The notes beneath the pieces were generated by a model. The model made no database searches and was not told the DNA's origin. It saw only the letters and a program-made list of their open reading frames with translations. The position numbers were made by a program, and so were the translations under genes. From Paludibacter sp. (lineage in GTDB: Bacteria; Bacteroidota; Bacteroidia; Bacteroidales; Paludibacteraceae): DNA of 64,000 nucleotides. The DNA lies in NCBI GenBank assembly GCA_028692715.1, contig JAQUWU010000004.1:1-64000 (forward strand). The letters are read 5' to 3'. Below are positions 19,738 through 27,811 of this stretch, in pieces; within the stretch, counting starts at the first letter, position 1; each line of letters begins with the position of its first letter.

Positions 19738-20487
19738 ATGAAAAATATTTATAAAAAAATACTATTAAAAAGAGAGCTTAATCAGAAAATGCTGGCAGTA
19801 TTACTCGATCCCGATCAATGCCGCGGAAGTTTGCTCTCAAGTACCATAGCAACATTAAAGTCGTCAGTTCCGGATTTTGTTTTTGTTGGTGGAAGTTTTA
19901 CATTAACACCTATCGATTCTCTTATTGAACTTTTGAAGGAAGAGACGGACGCAGAAATTATTTTATTTCCGGGTAATGCAAACCAGTTCAGTGTAAAAGC
20001 CGATGCATTGCTTTATCTATCTCTTTTGTCGGGTAGAAATGCTGAATTTTTAATCGGACAGCATTTAAATTCAGCACTAGCCATTAAAATGTCGGATGTT
20101 GAGGTATTACCGACAGGATATTTATTAATTGATGGAGGAAAAACAAGTTCTGTTGAATACATTAGTAATACTCGCCCTATTCCACGCAACAAAAAGGAAA
20201 TTGCATTATCTACAGCTGTTGTTGCCGAATTAATGGGAATGAAAATGGTTTATCTCGAAGCTGGTAGTGGCGCAACATATTCTGTCCCCACTGAATTGAT
20301 TTCTTACGTAAGAAAAGGTTTGTCGCTTCCGCTTATTGTAGGTGGGGGGATTAAGTCAACCAAGGAACTGAAAAATATTTTTGACGCTGGAGCTGATTTA
20401 GCTGTGGTGGGAAATATTTTTGAACAAGACCCGAAATTAATCGATGATTTTGTACAGTGTACCCGTTCGTATGGAGTGGAAGATTAA
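19738..20487 (+). CDS. Geranylgeranylglyceryl phosphate synthase family protein (GGGPS/PcrB)
   Basis: A 249-residue TIM-barrel prenyltransferase joining glycerol-1-phosphate to a polyprenyl diphosphate. Signatures are 'LAVLLDPDQ' at the N-terminus, 'VFVGGSFTL', 'ILFPGNANQFS', 'YLEAGSGA' and the phosphate-binding 'LIVGGGIKSTKEL' and 'ADLAVVGNIFE'. ATG at 19738 is chosen over an upstream in-frame TTG that overlaps the preceding gene. In Bacteroidota this family makes archaeal-type ether-lipid precursors in vitro, but its physiological role is unclear. It ends 6 nt before a convergent MFS gene. Confidence 0.9.
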   Translation: MKNIYKKILLKRELNQKMLAVLLDPDQCRGSLLSSTIATLKSSVPDFVFVGGSFTLTPIDSLIELLKEETDAEIILFPGNANQFSVKADALLYLSLLSGRNAEFLIGQHLNSALAIKMSDVEVLPTGYLLIDGGKTSSVEYISNTRPIPRNKKEIALSTAVVAELMGMKMVYLEAGSGATYSVPTELISYVRKGLSLPLIVGGGIKSTKELKNIFDAGADLAVVGNIFEQDPKLIDDFVQCTRSYGVED

Positions 20488-20493
20488 AGTGGA

Positions 20494-21696
20494 TTATCTC
20501 AATTTATATTTGTCAAAATGAGGTCCGGCAACTTTAATAAAATACAGTAACGAAAGTACAGCTGCCGAGGCACCTACAAAATAAGATGTTTTTAGTCCAC
20601 CAAATCTATCAGCAAGGACACCACCACCTACTAATCCTATTCCTACACCAATATCCCAACTAGTCATATACGTTGAACTAGCCGTTGCCCTTCTATTGTT
20701 GGGTGCTAAATTAACGAAAAGCGCATTGTAAGCAGGGAAAAGCATACCATATCCTACGCCTAAAAAGAAGGATATCGTATAAAATAAAATAAAAATAGCT
20801 GTTGTGTTTTCAACAATTTTTATTCCTGACAAGGCAAAATAGCTTATGGCAGCAAGGAATGTTCCAATTGAAATTACAAGTCTCATTTTGCCTTTATCAA
20901 CCATTTTTCCACTAAATATTCTAGACATGGCTAATCCTATGGCCATAAATGTAAAGAAAGCACCTATACTACTGGTAATGCCTATTTCTTTTCCATACAA
21001 TGCAATATAGGTAATCACCATTCCGTAAGGAATCCCCATAAGCATTAAACATATTCCGGCAAAAAATCCTTTGAAAAGAAAAAACCTATCAAATGCTAAA
21101 GGCTGATGCTTATTTTCACCAGAATGATTTTCTACTTTAATGGAAGAGGCAAAAATAAAACCAATTATTCCTGTGCCTATGGCAGTATAAAAAACGACAT
21201 CGAAATTGTAAATATCATGTAAATATAATCCCATCATCGGTCCAATCGACATGGCCATAGTATTAGCAATTCCAAAATAGCCTAATCCTTCACCCCTTCG
21301 GGAAGCCGGCATAATGTCAACAATCACACTATTACCGGCAGTAGTAACAAACCCAAATGAAAATCCGTGCAGTATACGTACAAATAAAAACATACCAATT
21401 GCATTGGCAAGTGGGTAGCCTACAAATGTAATAACAAATAGAAAAAATGCTCCCAGATATAATGGTTTACGGTAAAGTAAATCTAATACAAATCCAGCCA
21501 AAGGTCTAATTAGTAGGGCTGCTAGTGTATAACTCGACAGAATTAAACCAACATTTGTTTTCGATGCATCGTATTTTTCAATAAGATATATTGGAAAAAC
21601 CGGAACAAGTGAATAGAAAGCAAAAAACAATAAAAAGTTGCCTATACAGGCATTTATAAAACTGGCTGTCCAGAGTTTATCTTGATTTGTTGACAA
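20494..21696 (-). CDS. MFS transporter
   Basis: 400 residues with twelve predicted membrane helices and the MFS loop signature after helix 2 ('RPLAGFVLDLLYRKPLYLG', with the RK basic cluster) and a second one in the C-terminal half ('FSGKMVDKGKMRLV'). The start appears to be TTG at 21696: an in-frame stop lies just upstream and no ATG occurs before helix 1. The substrate is unknown; the closest look is to drug/metabolite exporters of the sugar-efflux kind. It is 27 nt downstream of the DUF2148 gene and probably co-transcribed. Confidence 0.88.
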   Translation of the reverse strand: MSTNQDKLWTASFINACIGNFLLFFAFYSLVPVFPIYLIEKYDASKTNVGLILSSYTLAALLIRPLAGFVLDLLYRKPLYLGAFFLFVITFVGYPLANAIGMFLFVRILHGFSFGFVTTAGNSVIVDIMPASRRGEGLGYFGIANTMAMSIGPMMGLYLHDIYNFDVVFYTAIGTGIIGFIFASSIKVENHSGENKHQPLAFDRFFLFKGFFAGICLMLMGIPYGMVITYIALYGKEIGITSSIGAFFTFMAIGLAMSRIFSGKMVDKGKMRLVISIGTFLAAISYFALSGIKIVENTTAIFILFYTISFFLGVGYGMLFPAYNALFVNLAPNNRRATASSTYMTSWDIGVGIGLVGGGVLADRFGGLKTSYFVGASAAVLSLLYFIKVAGPHFDKYKLR

Positions 21697-21723
21697 ATGA
21701 GTGTTTAGTTAACTGGTGATTGG

Positions 21724-22272
21724 TTATTTAGTTGGTGGCGTTTTTGAAATACGGTCAAAAAATGGATTTTTTGAACTTGAGCTAATAGGAATCCCGTAAA
21801 TATTACTGCAACCCGGCATCAGGTTTAATTCTTGAGCAACACGTCCTACCGAAAACATTACTCTACTATCTACCCGATGATCCATAGCTACTGAGCATGC
21901 TGAACCAATGGCAATACCCACATCAACGGAATTTAATGAGCAAGGAACAGCTGGAAATTGTAATTTTTCTACGCAAGTAGGAAATCCGCAATATCCACAA
22001 TTTAGGTTATGAATTTGTTGTTTGGTTCCAATAAGTATTATGGCTTCGGCATGAAGTATATTTTCTGCATCGCGGGTAATAAATTTCAACCCTGTTTCTT
22101 CGCTGTATTTAAGCATTGCTTCGGACAATTCTTTTATCGTTTCAGCAGTTATCATTACTACTTCAATGATGTCAGTTCCTTTGCTTTTTGGTGCAGTGCG
22201 TGCAGCCGTCATCATTTCGTTGGCAACTTGCAATAAGCGTTCTGTACGTGTATCTCTTTCGTTTGTTATCAT
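21724..22272 (-). CDS. DUF2148 ferredoxin-like domain protein
   Basis: 182 residues. An N-terminal helical 'MMTAARTAPKSKG' segment, nitroreductase-like in flavour, precedes a cysteine motif 'NCGYCGFPTC' and then 'AVPCSLNSVDVGIAIGSACSVA', matching DUF2148. The cysteines suggest an iron-sulfur or metal site. The ATG at 22272 is preceded by a GC-rich palindrome starting only 2 nt upstream, so translation initiation could depend on RNA structure. Function unknown. Confidence 0.85.
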   Translation of the reverse strand: MITNERDTRTERLLQVANEMMTAARTAPKSKGTDIIEVVMITAETIKELSEAMLKYSEETGLKFITRDAENILHAEAIILIGTKQQIHNLNCGYCGFPTCVEKLQFPAVPCSLNSVDVGIAIGSACSVAMDHRVDSRVMFSVGRVAQELNLMPGCSNIYGIPISSSSKNPFFDRISKTPPTK

Positions 22273-22274
22273 AA

Positions 22275-22300
22275 AATCCCTAACCCCTAAAGGGGAATTA
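22275..22300 (-). repeat. GC-rich junction palindrome (family A), start-proximal
   Basis: CCCCTAAAGGGG core plus a second CCCTAA arm. In the sense of the DUF2148 gene it is a G-rich TTTAGGGGTTAGGG ending a few nt before the ATG. The sense-upstream flank carries AATACTAAC, also seen beside the copies before nuoCD and kdgA. Confidence 0.8.
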
Positions 22301-22531
22301 AGTTAGTATTAATTGTAATAAATTATTATATAAAAAAATCAGAAACAATACTATTCCAGTACTCTTTTATATCTAAGTTTTCAAATCTGTGTATTTTTTG
22401 ACACAATATACATATATCAAAAAAAAATCAGTTGTTTAAAGTGCTTTAAAAGTTTCCAAATATAAGTTCTGATTTGCGTTAATTTGCACCATTTGTGTAA
22501 TTTGCGTTCTGTCTCTTTGGTTCTGATTTAT

Positions 22532-23329
22532 CTAGGGGTTATATTCTTTGACTTTTTCTAAAATTAATTTCTCAATATGCTTGTTGGAAGCTATAATTTC
22601 TCTGCCAAACAGAAAATTATTACCGCCATTGCAATCAGTTACAATTCCTCCGGCTTCCTTTACAATTAAAGCTCCGGCAGCCACATCCCAAGGTTTTAGG
22701 TCATATTCCCAAAAAGCATCAAAGCGTCCACAGGCAACATAAGCCAAATCGGCAGCAGCCGAGCCTAAACGACGAACACCACGTGCATTTTTCATAGTCC
22801 ACTCCAGAAATTTCATAAAACTGTCCATTTTATTGAAATTATTGTAGGGAAATCCCGTGGCTAATAGGGAATCTTGAATATCTCCTTTTTTAGAAACATA
22901 AATGGATTCACCATTCATAAATGCTCCACCATCTTTCCAGGCATAGAAACATTCATCATGGCCCACTTCGTAAACAACTCCCAAAACGAGTTCATCGTTA
23001 TCTAATAAGCCTATACTTACGCTATATATCGGTAATCCCTGAATATAATTGGTGGTTCCATCCAACGGATCGATAACCCAGTTGTAACGATCTCCTTTTG
23101 TTGAATTTGTACCTTCTTCGGCAATAAAACCAGATTCGGGTAATAAAACCTGAAGTGCTTTGATGATTTGCTCTTCCGATGTCTTGTCGACATAACTTAC
23201 AAGATCATGTAGTCCCTTAGTTTCAATTTTACTGTCATCGAAACTTTTTCGTTCTACTGCCATATAATGTCCAGCTTTTCGGGCTATTTCACAGGTGGCA
23301 AGACATAATTCTTTATATTTTGATGTCAT
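22532..23329 (-). CDS. suhB: Inositol-1-monophosphatase family protein (SuhB type)
   Basis: A 265-residue magnesium-dependent phosphatase. Metal-site motifs are 'IAEEGTNS', 'WVIDPLDGTTNYIQGLP' (DPxDGTxN) and 'KPWDVAAGALIVKEAGG' (WDxAAG). It hydrolyses inositol phosphates or related sugar phosphates; SuhB-type members also assist transcription antitermination. The last codons read AAC CCC TAG, so the stop lies inside a fragment of the junction repeat. It is separated from the next gene on the same strand by 259 nt of AT-rich sequence with nothing else recognisable. Confidence 0.93.
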   Translation of the reverse strand: MTSKYKELCLATCEIARKAGHYMAVERKSFDDSKIETKGLHDLVSYVDKTSEEQIIKALQVLLPESGFIAEEGTNSTKGDRYNWVIDPLDGTTNYIQGLPIYSVSIGLLDNDELVLGVVYEVGHDECFYAWKDGGAFMNGESIYVSKKGDIQDSLLATGFPYNNFNKMDSFMKFLEWTMKNARGVRRLGSAAADLAYVACGRFDAFWEYDLKPWDVAAGALIVKEAGGIVTDCNGGNNFLFGREIIASNKHIEKLILEKVKEYNP

Positions 23330-23461
23330 AATTCCTAATCTTTAATGAGTTTGCAAAGTTAGAGTTTTCGTTTTCAACAAACAAATGAAAAATAAGAAAT
23401 ATCTCTATTTGTTTTTTTTTGAATTATATTTGTGTTTCATAATCTCTTTAAACGTACTATA

Positions 23462-23941
23462 ATGGATATAGTTCTTTATATAATTTCAGGCATTTTACTT
23501 TTGGTTGGTTTTATTGGCTGTCTACTTCCCGTTTTGCCTGGAACGCCTATCAGTTATTTAGGTATAATAATATTGCATCTTAGTTCCAAGATCGAGCTTT
23601 CAATGAATTTCCTGATTTTCTGGGCCGTAATTGTAGTTGCAGTACAAGTGTTGGATTATTTTATTCCCATTTGGGGAGCCAAAAAATTTGGTGGGAGCAA
23701 AGCCGGAATATTTGGCAGCACTTTGGGGTTGATTATCGGTTTGTTTTTTGGGCCGGTTGGAATTATACTTGGACCAATTGTAGGAGCGTTTATTGGTGAA
23801 TTGCTTGCCGGAAAAAATCATCAGATCGCTATTCGTGCAGCTTTTGGTTCGTTCATTGGATTTATTTTTGGAACTATTTCAAAACTTGTTGTGGCAGGAT
23901 TTTTAATTTATTATTATGTTGAAGCATTGATTGCGTTATAA
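23462..23941 (+). CDS. DUF456 membrane protein
   Basis: 159 residues with about five hydrophobic segments and glycine-rich repeats ('FIGCLLPVLPGTPISYLGI', 'KKFGGSKAGIFGSTLGLIIGLFFGPVGIILGPIVGAFIGELL'-type pattern), as in DUF456. ATG at 23462 is preferred to a GTG ten codons upstream because that GTG overlaps a TATATTTG -7-like box (23425-23432). Function unknown; inner-membrane location is predicted. Confidence 0.85.
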   Translation: MDIVLYIISGILLLVGFIGCLLPVLPGTPISYLGIIILHLSSKIELSMNFLIFWAVIVVAVQVLDYFIPIWGAKKFGGSKAGIFGSTLGLIIGLFFGPVGIILGPIVGAFIGELLAGKNHQIAIRAAFGSFIGFIFGTISKLVVAGFLIYYYVEALIAL

Positions 23942-24521
23942 AATAATAAATATGAGTACTTTTTAGTCATGACAAAAATTATTATACTTTATCACATGCT
24001 GTTTAACAATCATTTGCAACAGGGGCTTCCGCCCCTTAGACCCTGACTTACTTTTTGTCTTGAAACAAAAAGTAAGCAAAAAGTTCAAGACTACGCCCGC
24101 TTCGCTCGAAAAACTTGCGCTCAGTTGGCTGAAACCGTCCAAACTCGCTCCTTCGTCGCTCAAACAGGACAGTTTCTTGCGCCAACTTCACTTGTTTTTC
24201 GGCTCACCGGACGAGGTCAATCCAGCGCTAGTGCTATTAATGTACGTTTAATCAGGTAATTATAATTTTTGTCATGTACTAAAAAGAAATGCACTAACTT
24301 ATATAATGTCTAAAGTATGTTAGTAAAAAGACTAAGTTCACATAGTAAAAGTATCTGACGATACTTTTTTTTAATGTGTCTGAAATTATCCCGAAAATCG
24401 GAAAAATACTATGTGATCAATATTTTACAATTTAAACTATTGTGAACTATGTGGTGAAAAATACATCAATAATTGTTTTAAATTACTTAACTTTGAAATT
24501 CATACTAAATTTCGGGTAATA
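23942..24521. other. 580-nt gene-free stretch
   Basis: It holds the inverted-repeat-bounded element described separately (23959-24286), then AT-rich sequence with a TAACTTTG -7 box (24488-24495) 26 nt before the AraC-type gene. A 64-codon open frame at 24060-24251 lies wholly inside the repeat element and is not believed to be a gene. Confidence 0.7.
23959..24286. mobile_element. Possible MITE-like non-autonomous element
   Basis: CTTTTTAGTcatgacaaa... at 23959-23982 is repeated in inverted orientation at 24262-24286 (24 bp, identical apart from a single extra base). The 328-bp interior is more GC-rich than its surroundings and holds two perfect hairpins: AGGGGC/GCCCCT (24021-24036) and a 12-bp stem CTTACTTTTTGT/ACAAAAAGTAAG (24047-24076). 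No transposase reading frame is present and I found no convincing target duplication. The interior resembles a dispersed intergenic repeat I associate with Bacteroidota genomes; that is memory, not a search. Confidence 0.55.
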
Positions 24522-25655
24522 ATGGATTTACTGGTTACTTTTCGATTAATCTATCTGGTTGGCTCTGCTTTTGCATTATTCTTCTGCTTTTTAATATTTT
24601 CCAAAAAAAACAAAACGATTGCCGATAAAATTTTAGGATGGTGGTTGGTGATTTTATTCGGACAATTAATTATCCCCACACTTTATCTGACGAACTTAAA
24701 CCTATATTATAATTTTGCCGGCATTGAAATCATATTTTATGTTTTTCATCCCCTGTTTTTGAATTTATATGTAAAAGCAACTATAGGGCAGCTTAAAAAA
24801 TGGAAAGGAATTGGTTGGCATATAGCGGCTATTGTTTTTTATGAGCTTTTTGGCTTGTCATTTTTCCTGATTCCAGCTTCTGAAAGATTGCTGCTTATTG
24901 AAGGAAAAGAACTGCTTCCTCTTTATTTTATCCCTTTTGTCATTTTTATTGCGGGCTATTTTGCCTACTTAATTTTTTCCACTTTTAAATTGTTGAAAAA
25001 TTACAAAGACAATGTACTTCAGGTATATTCCTATCGCGAAAATGTGGATTTGCTTTGGTTGCGGCGGTTATTAGGACTTTTTGCCACCATCTGTTTACTT
25101 ATATTTCCTTTAGGTTTGTTTTCGTATTACGGACTTCATTCCATGGCTTTTACCGATTATTACTTCTTTGTAACCTTGGTCATTTTTATTTTCTTTTTAG
25201 GATTTTGGGGTTATCAACAAGGCGAAGTTTTTAATATAAGTGGAAGAACTTACGTCGACAATGAAGAGAATAGTGATGAACCACCAGTGGAAAATCATAT
25301 TGTTGAGAAGCACTATAAAGCTGAGGCGGTTCAGTTGAAGGATTTAATGAAAGATGAAAAATTATATCTGAATCCTACGCTTTCCATTCATGATTTGGCC
25401 GATAGTATGAAAATGCCTGCACATCAGTTGTCTAAGGTGATTAATAAGGAGTTTCACTGTAACTTTTTTGAATTTGTAAATAAATACCGTATTGAGGAAT
25501 TTAAACAACGTGCATATTCTTCCGATTATAAAAATATGACCATTCTCGCCATTGCGCTTGACTGTGGTTTTAACTCCAAATCTGCCTTCAACCGCATCTT
25601 TAAAGACATGATCGGTTTGACTCCCGGCGACTATATTAAGCATCACAAACATTAA
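24522..25655 (+). CDS. Membrane-anchored AraC-family transcriptional regulator
   Basis: 377 residues: about seven hydrophobic helices in the first 235 residues, a short linker, then an AraC-type double helix-turn-helix at about 280-375 ('PTLSIHDLADSMKMPAHQLSKVINKEF', 'MTILAIALDCGFNSKSAFNRIFKDMIGLTPGDYI'). DNA binding is well supported. The membrane half probably senses an envelope or lipid signal. It lies 139 nt upstream of the LolA/ABC/barrel genes on the same strand and is the obvious candidate regulator for them, though no operator could be defined. Confidence 0.9.
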   Translation: MDLLVTFRLIYLVGSAFALFFCFLIFSKKNKTIADKILGWWLVILFGQLIIPTLYLTNLNLYYNFAGIEIIFYVFHPLFLNLYVKATIGQLKKWKGIGWHIAAIVFYELFGLSFFLIPASERLLLIEGKELLPLYFIPFVIFIAGYFAYLIFSTFKLLKNYKDNVLQVYSYRENVDLLWLRRLLGLFATICLLIFPLGLFSYYGLHSMAFTDYYFFVTLVIFIFFLGFWGYQQGEVFNISGRTYVDNEENSDEPPVENHIVEKHYKAEAVQLKDLMKDEKLYLNPTLSIHDLADSMKMPAHQLSKVINKEFHCNFFEFVNKYRIEEFKQRAYSSDYKNMTILAIALDCGFNSKSAFNRIFKDMIGLTPGDYIKHHKH

Positions 25656-25662
25656 ATCCCGA

Positions 25663-25745
25663 GTCCTGATAAATCGGGACTAGTCTTAATTTGCAGTAAT
25701 TTAGCTTGTTACTAACAAATAAGTCCTGATTTAGAAAATCGGGAC
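25663..25745. repeat. Two short GTCC...GGAC palindromes
   Basis: GTCCTGATaaATCGGGAC (25663-25680) and GTCCTGATTT...AAATCGGGAC (25723-25745) are two imperfect hairpins of the same kind, in the gap between the regulator and the LolA-like gene. A related sequence occurs at 5873-5890 upstream of the second susC. They may act as terminator, processing or binding sites; the sequence does not decide. Confidence 0.5.
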
Positions 25746-25794
25746 GACTGGCATTGCAATTTTATGTTTCTTTGTAACAATAAAATTTACAAGT

Positions 25795-26562
25795 ATGCAA
25801 TCAAATTTAGTATCAAAAAGAATTCTATTTATTTGTCTGGTTATCCTTTCAGTTTCGGACAGTTTCGGACAGGGACTGACGGCGAAAGAAATCATCAAAA
25901 AAGCGGACGAAAAAGGTCGTGGTGTAACCAATTTTTCGCAAATGACCATGACCATTGTCCGACCCGGCTGGTCGAGAAGTGTTTCGCTGAAATCATGGTC
26001 GAAAGGAACGGATTATTCCCTGATTTACATTACTGCTCCGGCTAAGGAAAAAGGACAGGTTTTCCTGAAACGAAAAGCGGACATGTGGAACTGGATTCCA
26101 TCCATCGAACGAATTATCAAAGTTCCGCCATCAATGATGATGCAATCCTGGATGGGTTCTGATTTTACGAATGACGATTTGGTAAAGGAATCGTCTATCG
26201 TAGTGGATTATACACAAAAATTGTTGGGAAAAGAGACGGACAGAGGGCAGGAATGTTACAAAATAGAACTTATTCCTTTACCCGATGCAGCAGTTACGTG
26301 GGGAAAAGTCATTACATGGATTACCGTTAAAGGGTTTAATCAATGGAAAGTGGAATATTTCGATGAAGATATGGAAATCATCAGTGTAATGACTGCCTCC
26401 AATATTAAACGAATGGGTGACCGCGAAATTCCTACCCATTTAGAGATGATTCCAATGAATAAAAAAGGTCAGAAAACGATTCTTGAAACTAAAAAAACAG
26501 AGTTTAATAAACCAATTTTGGATGATTTTTTCTCGCAACAAAATATGAAACGAATTAAGTAA
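25795..26562 (+). CDS. LolA-like outer membrane lipoprotein-sorting family protein
   Basis: 255 residues with a cleavable signal peptide (to about 'SDSFGQ', no lipobox) and the LolA/LppX-like fold pattern of this family: 'FSQMTMTIVRPGWSRSVSLKSWSKG', 'YSLIYITAPAKEKGQVFLKR', 'MWNWIPSIERIIKVPPSMMMQSWMGSDFTNDDLV'. Such half-barrels carry a lipid or lipoprotein acyl chain in a hydrophobic pocket. It is the first gene of a five-gene run with two permeases, an ATPase and an outer-membrane barrel, and so would be the periplasmic carrier between the inner-membrane pump and the outer membrane. Confidence 0.88.
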   Translation: MQSNLVSKRILFICLVILSVSDSFGQGLTAKEIIKKADEKGRGVTNFSQMTMTIVRPGWSRSVSLKSWSKGTDYSLIYITAPAKEKGQVFLKRKADMWNWIPSIERIIKVPPSMMMQSWMGSDFTNDDLVKESSIVVDYTQKLLGKETDRGQECYKIELIPLPDAAVTWGKVITWITVKGFNQWKVEYFDEDMEIISVMTASNIKRMGDREIPTHLEMIPMNKKGQKTILETKKTEFNKPILDDFFSQQNMKRIK

Positions 26563-26570
26563 GCTATATT

Positions 26571-27791
26571 ATGAAACTATACATTCAACTGGCATGGCGG
26601 AATATCTGGCGCAATAAACGGCGAACCATTATAACCGGAGCGTCTATCTTTTTCGGTGTGGTGTTTTCTACAGTTATGACTTCTATGCAGGAAGGCTCGT
26701 ATGCCCAATACATTAAAACCATTGTAAATTCTTATTCCGGACATTTGCAGGTTCATAAAGCCGGATATACCGACGACAAAGTGATTAATAATTCCCTGGA
26801 ATATACTCCTGAAATTCAGACAGAAATTCAGAAAATCGATAAAATCACCACCATTGCTCCCAGACTGGAATCGTATGCGTTGGCATCCAGTTCCGATTTG
26901 ACAAAAGGAGTTATGGTGTTGGGAATTTCGCCCTCTTTAGAAGATAAAATTACTTCTTTGTCAAAGAAAATGACGAGTGGAAAATACTTAACAAATGGCG
27001 ATGATGGAGTAATTATTGGAAGTAGTCTGGCCAAATATATGCAACTGGAAACGGGCGACACGCTGGTTTTATTGGGACAAGGTTATCACGGGATAAGCGC
27101 TGCCGGAAAATTTATAGTAAAAGGAATTATCAAACAACCTTCGCCCGAACTTGACCGTACGGTTGTTTATATGGATGTAAATCAATGTCAGAACTTTCTT
27201 TCCGCTGAAAATCTGGTGAGTTCAATTGTGATTATGGCCGATAACAATGACGATGTTGATCAGATAAAAAAACAATTGACCTCTGTTCTTGGTAAAGGTT
27301 TTGAAATAAAAGACTGGAAAGAAATAAACAGAATTCTGCTTACACAAATAGAAAGTGACCGTGCTTCAGGCGTAATAATTAAAGGAATTCTTTACCTGAT
27401 AATTGCTTTTGGAATTTTCAGTACAGCCATGATGATGACGCTGGAACGCAAAAAAGAGTTCGGAGTGTTGATAGCGGTGGGGATGAAGAAATTCAAACTC
27501 AGTTTTATGCTCCTTGCCGAAACAATTCTGATTGGATTCTTGGGTTGTTTAACCGGAATTATGGCTAGTTTGCCGATAGTTTGGTATTATCTGTACAATC
27601 CGATTCGTTTCGAAGGTCAGGCAGCAGAAACAATGACACAAATGGGATTCGAGCCGGTGATGTCATTTTCCATAGAACCATCTATATTTTACACACAAGC
27701 TATTGTTATACTTATTATAAGCCTGCTTATCGGATTGTATCCCATTGCTCATATTCGTAAATTGAAAATAAGTAAAGCTTTACGTAGTTAA
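26571..27791 (+). CDS. FtsX/LolC-E-type ABC transporter permease
   Basis: 406 residues with the MacB/LolCE layout: helix 1 near 20-45 preceded by 'LAWRNIWRNKRRTIITGASIF', a periplasmic domain of about 220 residues, then three C-terminal helices with FtsX signatures ('FGIFSTAMMMTLERKKEFGVLIAVGMKK', 'LIGLYPIAHIRKLKISKALRS'). It starts 8 nt after the LolA-like gene. With its paralogue downstream it would form the membrane dimer of a mechanotransmission-type ABC system that extracts or pushes a substrate from the inner-membrane outer leaflet. Confidence 0.93.
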   Translation: MKLYIQLAWRNIWRNKRRTIITGASIFFGVVFSTVMTSMQEGSYAQYIKTIVNSYSGHLQVHKAGYTDDKVINNSLEYTPEIQTEIQKIDKITTIAPRLESYALASSSDLTKGVMVLGISPSLEDKITSLSKKMTSGKYLTNGDDGVIIGSSLAKYMQLETGDTLVLLGQGYHGISAAGKFIVKGIIKQPSPELDRTVVYMDVNQCQNFLSAENLVSSIVIMADNNDDVDQIKKQLTSVLGKGFEIKDWKEINRILLTQIESDRASGVIIKGILYLIIAFGIFSTAMMMTLERKKEFGVLIAVGMKKFKLSFMLLAETILIGFLGCLTGIMASLPIVWYYLYNPIRFEGQAAETMTQMGFEPVMSFSIEPSIFYTQAIVILIISLLIGLYPIAHIRKLKISKALRS

Positions 27792-27811
27792 TTTAAATAA
27801 ACAGAAAAATT

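Noticed and set aside
24060-24251. 64-codon open frame in the inverted-repeat element
   Set aside because: It is formed by the repeat interior; composition is unlike the neighbouring genes and it has no homology I recognise. Better explained as non-coding repeat.
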